Assembly: GCA_039105265.1 (NCBI GenBank)
Contig: JAPFFF010000012.1
Coordinates: 2,790,001-2,854,000 of the forward strand
Source: Tritrichomonas musculus
Lineage: Eukaryota > Parabasalia > Tritrichomonadida > Tritrichomonadidae
Direction: 5' to 3'
Length of the DNA: 64,000 nt
Positions 42,435 through 53,555 of this stretch are shown in pieces. The notes beneath the pieces were generated by a model that worked only from the letters and a program-made list of their open reading frames with translations, made no database searches and was not told the DNA's origin. Numbering within the stretch: position 1 is the first letter of the stretch; the number at the start of each line of letters is the position of its first letter. The position numbers and the translations under genes are program-made.

Positions 42435-43583
42435 AAAGAGGTATTCATGTGAGGTGACTTAACGTCTTTGATAATTTTTATAATTGCATTTTTTCAGCCA
42501 ATTTGAAGTTTTGAAGACTCAGATTAAGAGAAACAAATTTCGTGCTTATGGAGATTGCATTAAGTTTGCTTTTTTGAAAAAATAATGTAAAAATTTTTTT
42601 TTCTATTATCTTGATATTTTTACTCAATTTTAAATATATGTCAGATATTTAAAATAATAAAGGTAATTTATTAATACTATAATATATTGTGAGATTTAAA
42701 ATTTTGTTCTTGGTTTTATATATAAAAATAATGAAGATTTTAGGATTTGAAAATGAATTTTTGAGCAAAAAAGTAGAATATTTAAAAATTCGCTCGTTAT
42801 ATTTTTATTTATTTTATGTATATGTTTTGGCTTAATCTGAATTATTCATTTGAGAATGGAATATATTGGCTATGCGCTCATTTTTGAGAAATGTTGATTT
42901 TACTTTATATTATTAATTTTATTGGTGCAAAATGCCAAAATCAAAAAAATGAGAAAAACTTTTTTTAAATATTTATGTTTTCTTGAATTAACTTTGGTAA
43001 CAATAATTTAATTGCATTAAATAATAATAAAAAATAAAAAAATTCATAGTTCATTAATTATATAACGCAAAATATTAGTTATAAAATTATAATTTTTCAT
43101 GATTATTTAATTCAATTCTTATGTTAATAAAATTGTAATAAAAATTTGAGAGAATAAATATTTTTTCATAAAGAGTTGATTATAAATTCAATTGATTTTT
43201 TATTTATTTGTATAAAATGATCGTTCTTGAAATATTGAAAAATAATAATATCTAATCTATATATTTCTTAATTGTAAGAGTTAAAAATGTATTTTTAATT
43301 TTAAATATAAACTAATAATATATGCATTAACAATTTGAATTTTAATATACACATTTAATGCATTTTTATGAATGAATAATTATATTTTTACATTTCTATT
43401 GAAAAAATAAAAATTCAGAATTAAAGTTATTTATACTCACAAAAATATATTAAATTCATATCTTGAAAATGATGGCGCAAATAATTCTACAAATCATTAT
43501 ATAATCTAATAATATATTATATGAAAATATAAAATGTTATATTAAAAACTTAATCGACGAATTCCCTACATGAATACCTCTTT
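42435..43583. repeat. possible second element bounded by AAAGAGGTATTCATGT inverted repeats
   Basis: The 16-mer AAAGAGGTATTCATGT at 42435-42450 has an exact complement at 43568-43583, about 1.1 kb away. It was probably the end of an element, but no target-site duplication is seen and the interior is ordinary AT-rich sequence. Confidence 0.4.
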
Positions 43584-44034
43584 TCGGAAAGAATAAATTG
43601 AGAAAAATTGAGAGATAAAGGCTTATCAATTTTTCTATATATAAGAATTATTCAATTTAAAATGAAATATTCAATTCAATTTTTTTTATAAAGTAAATCA
43701 CAATATCATTTAAAATGTAATATTCTATTATTGATCTCATTAAATGCAAGTTTTATTTTATAGAAATAAAAAACATATTCAAATTTTGTTTGAAAATTTC
43801 TGAATTTTCTTTTAAAATTGAAAGTAATTATAAATTAAAGAAAATACAATGATTTAAATTTATCTTGCTAAATATAATTAAAAAAATAAGAATATCTTAT
43901 TTTAGAAATAAAATAATTTATATATAATTTTCTAAAATTAAAATATTAAATAAATAAATAAATTTTATCAACAAAACCTATAAAAAAACTCAGTATTTAA
44001 CAATTTTTAAATACTATTTTATATACTTGTTAAA

Positions 44035-47000
44035 ATGGAAATACAAGAATACTTAAATCATATGAAAGAGATTCAACAGAGCCTTCTTAAATATATTGAA
44101 GAAGATAAAAACGATGAAGAAAATTTTCATAATCTATCGAAAATATTTCATGAACAAAAAATCCGACATCATCGTCATAAACTCAAATCATTATTTCATC
44201 TAATTGTGCAAATTTCTAATAACCATCGTCGTCCTCCTGGATTTTTTGACAAAATCTCTATGGTATTACTTAAATTTCGAAACAAAATCAACAAACATTT
44301 TTCAAATTTCGAAATATTCAATATTTTCAAGAGTAATAAACGAATTATTCTTCTCTTATTTGAAGAAAACATCCTTAAAATGGATGAATCAATTGCATTA
44401 TCAATGACTCATTTTCCATATTTAGATGCATGCTATCCACAATACTTTTTCAATGAAATCAAACCATTTTTAACCGAAGAAATGATTGAAAAAATCACAC
44501 CTCAAATTTCAGATAATTTTGAAGAGAAAAGAAAAATTGGCGAAAGCCACCATCGTCTATGTGAAATGATACGGAATGACAAAGTCAAAGAATTCACAAA
44601 ATATGCCAAAAAGGAACAACTTTCATTAGATGCCAAAATCGAACCGTCAATTTTTGAAACGAATTCATTTTTAATCGATAAAAAACCGACATTAATTCAA
44701 TATGCATCGTTTTTCGGTTCTATTCAAATTTTGAAACATTTGTTGTCAAATCATGTAAGTGTTAATTCATCTGTCTGGCTCTATGCTGTTCATTGTCAAA
44801 ATCCAGAATTGCTGCTTCTTTTTAAAGACAATCATCACAATCCAAAATACAAATCTTACGAAGAATGCGTGAAGGAGTCAATTAAATGTCACCACAACGA
44901 ACTTGCCAAGTATTTGCAAGAAAATTTCGTTCAGAAAGAGAAAAACAAATCAGTTGATCTTTTTTCTGGAAGTTTGAAATATTACAATTTCATGTTTATT
45001 GAAAATGACTTCAGTAACACTTCTGGCTTTTATGACTTGTGTAAATATGACTATTTTCCTATCGTTCATGAACTGATGAAGACAAAAGACATCTTCGGCG
45101 AGAGAAATAAATCAAATAAAAGGACAATCTTCATTCCAAATTAATTCTATTTCTAATAACATTTCATCTTTATTTTTTTTTGGTTAATAAAGCTTCGTTG
45201 AATATAGCCGTTGAAAGAGGGAATTTTGAAATTGTTCGTCTTTTGTTATCAAGTGATAAAATTGATGTGAATTTCAAAAGCATTTCAAAAAGTAAATTTT
45301 TTTTTTAATTTAGTTCAAAATTGTTGAGTTTTTGAATTCAGTTTTAAAATCTTATATTTAAATGGAATTACAAAAAAAAATTATTTTTTTCTAATGAAGT
45401 TTTAAATTTATATTGGTTTAATGAAGTTTTTAAATCACTTTTTATTTTTACGCAATTTCAAATCTAAATATTTTTTTGAATGAAATTTCAAACTTTTTTT
45501 ATTGGGCTAATAGAGCTTCAATTTATATTGCTGCCGAGAGAGGAAATGCTGAGATAGTTAAACTTTTATTAGAAAAACCAGAACTTGACATTAATATTAA
45601 AAGTACAATTCATTATTAATTATATAAATGACATTGAAAACAATTTTTTTTTTAATTACATTTCAAAAGTGAAAATTTTCAAATGAAATTTCAATTTTTT
45701 TTTGTTGAATAAAACAGCTTTAATTGCAGCAACTGAAAAAGGAAATGCTGAAATAGTTCAACTTTTGTTATCAAGACCAGAACTTGATGTTAATCATATA
45801 AGCGTTTTTAAAAAGTTATTTTTTTTTAATCGAATTTTTATTTTTTTTTTTAATTTCATTTCAAATTCAATCATTTCAATTACATTCTCATTCAAATTTT
45901 CAATGAAATTTTTTTATCACTTTTTTCATAAAGCAGCTTTGCATGTTGCAGCAGAAATCGGAAGTACAGACATCATTAAACTTTTATTATCAAGACCAGA
46001 AATCAACGTCAATCTTATCAGTATTTTAAAACAATATTTTTTCTTATAAAATTTTAAAATTTTGAAAATTTAATGACGTTTAAATATCATAAGTTTCAAT
46101 TTCATTTCCAAATGAATAAATTAATAACATTCCAAATTAAAAATTTCAATACAATTCCTAGTTAAATAATTATATCATATTTCACAAAAATTCTTTTTAA
46201 TGCAATTGAAAATTGATTTTTTTTGATGAAATTTCAATAAATAATTTTTTTTAAATAAGACAGCATTACATTTTGCAGTTGTTAATGAAAATGCCGAAAT
46301 AGTTCAACTTTTATTAGCTTCAGAAAAGATCGATACAAATATAATTTTCATTTCAAATAAAACTTAATAAAATTTGATAGAGAATCCTTTTTCAAATGAC
46401 GTTTCAAACTCAGTTATTCGAATTCAATTCCAAATTCAATTTTGTTAAATACAATTTTATATTTTAATATTTTTAATGAAGTTTTAAATTATATAATCAA
46501 ATGAAATTTTTATACATTCTTTTCATTGCATTTTAAGTCAAATAAATTCATAACATTCAAAAATCATTTTTTTAAATTATGTTCAAAAATATATGATTTT
46601 TTTTAATCAAATTTATGATTTATTTTTTTCATAAGTCAGCTTTAAATATAGCTGTTGAAAAAGGTAATGCTAAAATAGTTGAACTTTTGTTATCGAACAA
46701 ACAAATCGACGTTAATTTCAAATGCATTTCAAATATAATTTTTGAATAAAATTTCAAATCACTTTTCTTTACGTAATTTCAATTTAAATTTTTCAATATC
46801 ATTACAAATCAAAATGTTTTAATCACATTACATATTAACTAGTTTAATAACATTCTTAAACAAATCATTTCAAATAAAATTCCTTTTTTAAAATTTGAAT
46901 GTCATTTTCAATTATTTTTTTGAATAAAATTTCAAATCACTTGTTTTTTTCTAATAAAATTATAAATCATTGATTTTAATACAATTTTGGAATATGTTTT

Positions 47001-48416
47001 TTTAATGAAATTCAAATCAATATCATTTTAATACTATTTAAAATTGCTTCTTTATAAATACAATTCCAATGAAAAAAATGTTTTAATGAAGTTTCATATC
47101 ATCACTTAAAAAACACCGTTATATTCTGCAGTTGAGAATGATTTCATAGATATAGTTAAACTTTTAGTTAAGGATGAACGAGTTGATGCAAATATTAAAA
47201 GCATTTTTAATTGTGATTTAAATACAATTAACAATCAATTATTTTTAATTTCATTTAAAAAAACTTTTTTTTTTTGATGTAATTCCAAATCACTTCATTT
47301 TTAATGAAATTTTTAATTAATCATTTTTATTCAATATCAAAATAAATGAATTAATTGGATTCCAAATTAAATTCTTTTTTATTCAATTCCTAAATAAATA
47401 ATTTAATAACATTTTAAATCATTTTTTTCATTCAATTCAACATCAAAATTTTCAATAAAATTCAAATTCAAAAAATTCAATTCAATTTCAAATTAAATAT
47501 TCAAATTGGATTTCAGCTTGATTTTTTAAATTGGATTCCATCACAATCTTTTTAATGAAATTTTTATTTTTTGTTTTTCTAATGCAATTTCCAATTCACT
47601 TTTTTCAAATAAAATTTCAAATAAATTTTCTTTGATAAAGTTTTGATTGATTATTTTTGAATAACATTCTACATATTTTTTTAATGAAATTTTAAATATA
47701 TTTTTATTAATAGCATTCAAATGATTTGCTTTTTTTAATGAAATTTTGAATTAATTTTTGAAATGAAGCTCCTTTGCATCTTGCAGTTAAAAAAGGAAAA
47801 GCCAAGATGGTTGAAGCTTTGCTAGAAAATAGTAAGATTGATATAAATTTGAAAAACATTTTAAGCATCAAATATTTTTAATAAAATTTCTTTTCAATTT
47901 TTCATTCAATTTCATATCACTCAATTCAATACAATTGAAAATCAACCTTTTTTAATCAAATTTCAAAGCATGATATTTTTATGATATATCAAAACATGCA
48001 TTTTAATGGAATTAGAAGCCAAATATTTTCATCATGTTTCGCATCAAATATTTCCATCCAATTCTAAAATCAAAATTTGAAATAAAATTTCAACATCTGA
48101 TTTTTCAATGCAATTCAAAAATCAACTTTTTGAATGAAATTTCATATCAAAAAATTCAATACTATTTTAAATTATTTCTAATAAGGCACCTATTCATATT
48201 GCAGTTATAAATTCTGATGTTGATATTGTTAGAATTTTATTGAAGCGACAAGATATCAATCTTAATGTTACTGATGAAATTCAAAAATAATTTTTTTAAT
48301 AGAATTTTTTGATTGCACTTAATGATATTTTTACTTATTCATGGAAAAAACCTTTTCAATTAATTGAGAGTCCTGAAATAACAGAAATGTTTAATGAATA
48401 TGATCAGAATTATTAA
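44035..48416 (+). CDS. DUF3447 protein followed by nine ankyrin-repeat modules separated by AT-rich spacers
   Basis: The first ORF (44035-45144) is a DUF3447 N-terminus clearly related to the 20033 gene: MEIQEYLNHM start, 'PTLIQYASFFGSIQILKHLL', 'SIKCHHNELAKYLQ'. After it come nine ankyrin modules of about 28-29 residues at approximately 45193, 45516, 45718, 45937, 46261, 46640, 47117, 47769 and 48186. Each has the form ALxIAxExGNxEIVxLLLS...IDVN. A tail module near 48303 ends MFNEYDQNY at 48416. All are on the plus strand, each separated by 90-600 bp of stop-filled AT-rich DNA. The module starts follow a T tract and [CT]AATA(A)G or CAG, and most module ends precede G[CT]ATTT. Most junctions keep an ankyrin frame, so I read it as a multi-exon gene. 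Several junctions are degenerate (GA, TC and AC at donors, CAC at one acceptor), so a decaying pseudogene is the alternative. Confidence 0.55.
45193..48290 (+). repeat. array of nine single-ankyrin modules
   Basis: Module end points estimated at 45193-45279, 45516-45602, 45718-45801, 45937-46020, 46261-46347, 46640-46723, 47117-47200, 47769-47855 and 48186-48290. Modules are conserved, spacers are not. Boundaries are uncertain by a few bases. Confidence 0.7.
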
Positions 48417-48839
48417 CTTTGTTTCAAAACAGACTAGAATCAAATATTTAGTGTTTATTTCACTTTTAACATATACATTTTTTAAAGGAAATGAATAAAA
48501 ATAGATTTCTTTATCATTTCAATTTAATTATTTTTATCATTGAAATTTTTTTATTACAATAATTATAAATTCATGTTGCTTAAAGAAAAAACTGCAACTA
48601 TATACTACTCCCTTAAAAAAAATATATCATTATTAATTCCAAACTTTCAATAATTTTTGAAAAAATTACAAGTTATAAATTGTTTTTTTCTAAATATCTT
48701 ACAACTAAATTGAATAAAAAATAAAATTAAATAAATATATATTTATCTTAATAAATAGTTTATTTAATGATTATAATATATAATTTATATATTTTATGTC
48801 CAATATTATAAAATGTAAAGGTTGAAATAAAGACTTTAA
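48417..48839. other. intergenic region
   Basis: About 420 bp, AT-rich, between two convergent genes. Nothing recognised. Confidence 0.5.
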
Positions 48840-49100
48840 TTAAAATTCATTATATATTGATTTCTTATATATTTGTATCATATAAAAAATATAGATGTCA
48901 TTTGAATGGGTATACAATGTGTTATACAAATAATATTTTACTTTTTGACGAAATCCTTCAGTAACTGAAATATTAGACTTTTTATATTTATGAAACCAAT
49001 CAACTAAATCTTCATTTTTAGAAAAAACAGACATTTGATTTGGAATGAAATTCAAATATATTAGAAAGTAAATGCATATAAATAAAATTACATTCTTCAT
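48840..49100 (-). CDS. small secreted protein resembling a cathepsin propeptide (I29-like) fragment
   Basis: 86 residues from ATG at 49100. It starts with a signal peptide (MKNVILFICIYFLIYLNF) followed by a polar helix 'DLVDWFHKYKKSNISVTEGF', then RQKVKYYLYNTLYTHSND. This is the F-x-x-[WF]-x-x-K-Y...R...N...H-N layout of the I29 inhibitor prodomain of papain-family cysteine peptidases. No peptidase domain follows, and the frame ends in an unrelated tyrosine-rich tail. It may be a stand-alone propeptide-like inhibitor (such proteins are known in other eukaryotes) or the first part of a cysteine peptidase lost by truncation. The I29 reading is inferred from pattern only. Confidence 0.45.
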   Translation of the reverse strand: MKNVILFICIYFLIYLNFIPNQMSVFSKNEDLVDWFHKYKKSNISVTEGFRQKVKYYLYNTLYTHSNDIYIFYMIQIYKKSIYNEF

Positions 49101-49317
49101 TGGACTCCTGTAACGTCCAATATTTTTAAAATCATCATTTAATAATTCAACAAATTCAATTTTTCTACATTTTTAGTTAAAAAATGAATTTTTTTTTAAT
49201 AATAATAACTATTTTTATATAACACATAATGTTTTAAAAGCATATAAAAAGATATCAAAAGAATTAATGATTAGAATAAATTATATAAAAAGTTATCGCT
49301 ATTCTAAATTTTTATAA
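49101..49317. other. intergenic region
   Basis: About 220 bp of AT-rich sequence between two divergent coding segments. A TAA at 49315 closes the VWA frame upstream. Confidence 0.5.
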
Positions 49318-50501
49318 AGAATACTCATTATTACAGACAACTGTGATGAAATTTCTGATGATGAAATTGTTCTTTTATTGAAGATTCTGATTGAAAATAA
49401 AATTGTTGTCGATAGCATTATATTGAACAATGCCACCAAAAGAGCTTTTGGCTTGCTTTGTGCTGTTTCTCATGCAACTGGTGGAGTAACAATCCTGCCT
49501 AAGAGTGTTGAAGAAGGCCTCAAACTCATCGAGAGCAGTGCATTCATTAACATCGACGAAAGAAAGAAATCATTCAAACCTCTTGTTTCATGTGATTATT
49601 CTCTCACTCCTTTTAATCTCAAATCGAGCCAAATATCGAAAAATCTAATTGAAAAAGCAATTCAAAACTTTGAATTTGACAGAAAAATACAAAACAAAGA
49701 ACTTTTTCAATCAGCTTTATCTAACCGTCTCGCAACTCCAAGAAACGTCATCTCGGCAAAACAAGACTCTTTACTTCTTAAGTCACGTCCGAAACGCATC
49801 CTCAGTGAATTGAGAGAATGCATCGGCTTAAGCAACCCTGATTCAGTCAACTTTGACCCTGACCTCAAAATTTTCACGGAACGATCAAATGCAGAAAAGT
49901 GGCGTGTTTACATGAGGGGGCCTGAAGGCACCCATATGAAAAAAAGTGGTGGTATTTAGTTGTCACTTTTCCTGAAGAATATCCGTCAAAACCGCCAAAT
50001 TGTCGGTTTATTTCAATTCCATTTCACTACAATATCACACCTGATGGAATTATTTGCCACAATATCTTCACATGCGAGTACTTGCCTTCGAGACATGTTT
50101 ACGACATTCTTCATGAGATTCAACAAATGCTAATCATTCCAAACAGAGAGATCTCTGCCAATGCTTTCGCTGCCTTGCTGGATGACGAGGTTTACTTGAA
50201 AAAAGCAATTGAGTCAACTGATAAATACGCGAAAGATGACTACAAAGACTTCATTGGTTCATCTTTGGTGATAGATGACGTTCATGATGATTTTGATGAA
50301 GATTGCTATTCAAGACACATACCTGAATATATGATTTCGCAGATTTCAGGGAAGCAAATCAAGCAAAAAAACTTAGTTTTGTCATCAACAGGAGTCAAAT
50401 ATGATAAATATGAACTTCTTCAATTGATATCTTCAAATAAAAAACCAAAATGCGTGATTACAGGGAAAAAACTGAAAGAGAAACCAGAAGATTTGATTTA
50501 A
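49318..50501 (+). pseudogene. VWA - ubiquitin-conjugating (E2) - U-box fusion protein, 5'-truncated and frameshifted
   Basis: The frame opens at 49318 without an ATG, inside a von Willebrand A domain ('TDNCDEISDDEIVLLLKILI' ... 'VSHATGGVTILPKSVEEGLK'). The VWA N-terminus is absent. A helical linker leads to a UBC fold: 'WRVYMRGPEGT', then after a one-base loss in a C run (near 49930) 'WWYLVVTFPEEYPSKPPN', and 'TPDGIICHNI' with the catalytic Cys. Past residue about 300, 'IPEYMISQISGKQIKQKNLV' and 'YDKYELLQLISSNKKPKCVI' match a U-box. The ancestral protein therefore carried E2 and E3-type domains in one chain, with VWA probably recruiting a partner. Trichomonads are known to have VWA-UBC proteins. 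This copy has lost its start and has one frame break. The break could be an assembly error; the absent 5' end is harder to explain that way. Confidence 0.75.
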
Positions 50502-51322
50502 TTATTTTATTCATGGTTAATAAAAAAGTGACAAGCTATTCTTTATTTCTTCAAAAGCATTTTTATTTAATTAGATTTTGTATTCAATTAGAGTCAAAGA
50601 ATACTGAAATAAACATTGATTTGATAAATACAATTATAAATACTCCAAGAAACAATATGACCAACAAATTATCTTTGTGATGTATAAGAAAAGGACCGAA
50701 ATTTCTAAACAAATCCAATTCAAGAATTCAATGATTCGTACTTATTGAAAATTATAACATTAACAATAACAATAGCAAAACTAAAAAGATATATTTTTTG
50801 CTCCAATCTCTTTTGATTTTTTCTGAGGTACGATACAAGGTCAATATTGACCTTAAACGTTCAAGTCAAAAGTTATTTTTTTTTAAAAAAAATACAAATC
50901 AATCATCTGAAGTTAATCTCTATGAACATTTTACTAATATTTAAAAAATTACAGAGAAGTGAAAACACTCTTAATTAATGAAATTATTTACATTTCTATT
51001 TGTAATTTTCGCAATTTCCAATAAAGAAGCTTTATTTAGTCTTACTGTCATCTCCAACTCTTTAAATCTATCATAATAAAAACAATATGAAGGAGACAAA
51101 TCTGGCTTCTTTATCATTTTGCTTTTTTTTTTTTTTTTTTGAGAGAGAGAAATTAAAAATTCACAAAATAGTACCACAAATTCTGGATTAAAACTTGAAA
51201 TCCCGTAAAACTTTGAAGTTACTTCATTTTTCTTTCTATTAGTCCAAAGAAAAACATACATCGAAGTAAACGATCTCTTCTAAGAGTTAATTGATTTGAT
51301 ATCAAACAACTTTTTTTTAATT
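50502..51322. other. intergenic region with an 18-bp perfect palindrome
   Basis: AT-rich. 50837-50854 reads AAGGTCAATATTGACCTT, a perfect palindrome, possibly a binding site or element remnant. A 96-codon minus-strand ORF at 50971-51261 lies just downstream of the next gene's stop but has no family and crosses a homopolymer run; not accepted. Confidence 0.5.
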
Positions 51323-52326
51323 TTACTGCTTGGCTGTTTTCTTTTTGGGTTGTGTGCGCTTGAATTCAAGATCAACGAGATCTGATGGTGTCTTTCTTGT
51401 GATTCGCCAGAGATCGTTTTCGTTATCATTGTAAGCGTAGTCAAGGCTGCTGATGATGCCAATCAGAGGGGCTTGTTCAACTGGATCTATTGCTATTTCT
51501 GTATCAACTTCACTTTCTTCGTAGACACTAGCTTCTTCATAGCTATCTTGAGATTCGATCTGACGACTATTACGACGAGAATGTGAATTACTTGAATTGT
51601 ATTCATTATCTTCATGCTCACTACTTGCTGCCGACTTTTTGTATTGATTCTCTTTTTTGGAGCTACGATGTTTTGGGCTATCATTTGGATGAAAAAAATT
51701 ATGAGAAATATAAATATCATTATTGGATTTACTTTCTTCTTTTGGGTAATTCGTCTGATGCTGCTTAAATTGAGAGTTGATTTTGGCGGATGGAGATTTA
51801 GTATTCTTGTTGGGAGTTTGTTTGTTAACAGTAGGACTTGCTGCGCATTGAATAATTTTGTTTCGGTCGGTTTCAGGGTTTTCTTGCTTTGGCATGTTTT
51901 CTAACGGAATAAATGAATTTGATAAATTGTTGTTTGGATAATTATGGTTAGGATACGGGGGTAATTGCGTTTGACCATTATATTGAACTTTTGGTGATTG
52001 ATATGGATACATTTGAACATAATTTGCTTGCTGATAAATTGGATTAGTACTTGGTATATATGATTGGGGCGGCGGTGGTGCTTGTGGTGCTTGAATATTT
52101 AAACTTAAGGGAAATCGATCTTTGACTATTGTTAATTCATCATTTTTTAATGGATAATTAGGTATTGGACTTATATTTGATTGCGGCTGAATTGTAAAAT
52201 TATTATTACTTTGTTGTAAAATATTTGGCGGTTCATTATAAAAATAAATCAATGGTTGCGCTTGAAGAGGGATTTTACTATTCATGATTTTTTGCACGTT
52301 AAAGTTAACATGTTTTTTGATAACCA
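51323..52326 (-). CDS. disordered Pro/Asn/Gln/Ser-rich hypothetical protein
   Basis: 334 residues from the ATG at 52326; a second in-frame ATG at 52285 would give a 320-residue form. Mostly low complexity: Gln/Asn/Pro/Tyr-rich N-terminal half ('APQAPPPPQSYIP'), Lys/Ser-rich middle ('KSPSAKINSQFKQHQ'), and an acidic Ser/Glu stretch with RRNSRQIES. The last 50 residues look more conserved: 'APLIGIISSLDYAYNDNEND' then LWRITRKTPSDLVDL, and a basic end. That tail is probably the functional part, maybe a short interaction domain. No domain recognised. Codon use resembles neighbouring genuine genes. Basic clusters suggest a nuclear or nucleic-acid-associated protein, by inference. Confidence 0.65.
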
Positions 52327-52408
52327 TGTTTTTCAACAATGTTAACAAGTTTATTATAATTATTATTGATAATCAAATAGATGTTAAGCATGCAATAGAC
52401 AAATAATT

Positions 52409-53545
52409 ACACCCCGAGCTTATTACATTTTCAAAAAAAAAAAATGTAATAAGAATTTTTTTTTTTTTAAAAAAAAAGACGAGCTGCCAAACGAACTTAT
52501 GACCCTAATTAAAAAAATTAAAAATAAGAGTATCTTGTTTAATTACAAATATATATATAAATATAAAAATTATTTAAATTTATAATCTTATACATATCAT
52601 ATATTTATAATTTTTGTTCGAAAAATCAAAGATTTTTTCCTTATTACAGTATTTCTCAAATCTTATTACATAAATTGAAAAAGCCCAAAATGTAAGAACA
52701 TTAATTTTTTGGTTTTTAAACGATTAAAAATAATATATTTATTATTTAGAATATTCAAACATTTATATATATCAAAATAAATATAAAATATTATATTAAA
52801 CCATTTTATGATAGGAATAAATGGACTTTTTTATTACTTTAAAAATTGAAAGAAATTTATTATTATAAATATATAAATATTTTGGTTATTTATAGATATA
52901 TAAGATTTTTTTTATGAAATTAATAATAATATTGTATTATAATTATAGATATTATGATTATCTAAAGCAAAATGTTCGGTTGAATTAAAACGAAATTTGT
53001 CTTATTTTGTATCTTGATATTAATAATAAATATTTTTATATATAATCTTAAATATATAAGTATATTGTGCAATTTAATTGTCGTGAGGACAAAAAGATAA
53101 TGCAATATATCCAATATTTTTGTAAAAAATACTATATAAAATACTCTGAAAATATATTTAAAGTATTGAATCCTTAAAGCAAAGTACTCAAACCTTAAAG
53201 CAAAAAGTATTCAATTATTTGACAAATAAAATAATTTCAATACTCCTTAAAGCAGGAGTATTGAATTCTTATTACAAGAGACTATTGAAATTTCAGCCAT
53301 ATAAAACAAATTGAAAGGTCCTTATTACAGCTCGTTATTTTTGGAAAACGTTAAGTTTTTTTTTTTATTAAAATTGTTAACCAAATTTTAATATATATAT
53401 ATAAATATAAAGATAAATTTGTTAACCAAAAAACTAAAAAAAAAAACGTTTTTATTTTCATGAAATATGCTCTTTTTTGGCTTTTTGAATAAATGATATT
53501 TTGATGTAATAAGAGCCGTTTAAAATAGACTTTAGCTCGGGGTGT
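52409..53545. mobile_element. 1.14 kb MITE-like element with CTTATTAC words and 10-bp target-site duplication
   Basis: Termini ACACCCCGAGCT (52409-52420) and AGCTCGGGGTGT (53534-53545) are exact 12-bp inverted repeats. Exactly adjacent direct repeats of ACAAATAATT lie at 52399-52408 and 53546-53555. Inside, CTTATTACA or its complement recurs at least eight times, and CCTTAAAGCA recurs three times around 53170-53255. A TTAACCAAATTT hairpin lies near 53375-53430. No protein-coding frame of family type. The 10-bp duplication is in the range of Mutator-type transposition. Inserted in intergenic DNA 83 bp upstream of the disordered-protein gene's ATG. Confidence 0.85.
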
Positions 53546-53555
53546 ACAAATAATT

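Noticed and set aside
50971-51261. 96-codon minus-strand ORF ending ITNRNVNNFIN
   Set aside because: Crosses a T homopolymer and lacks recognisable features; it could be a decayed fragment, but support is too weak.
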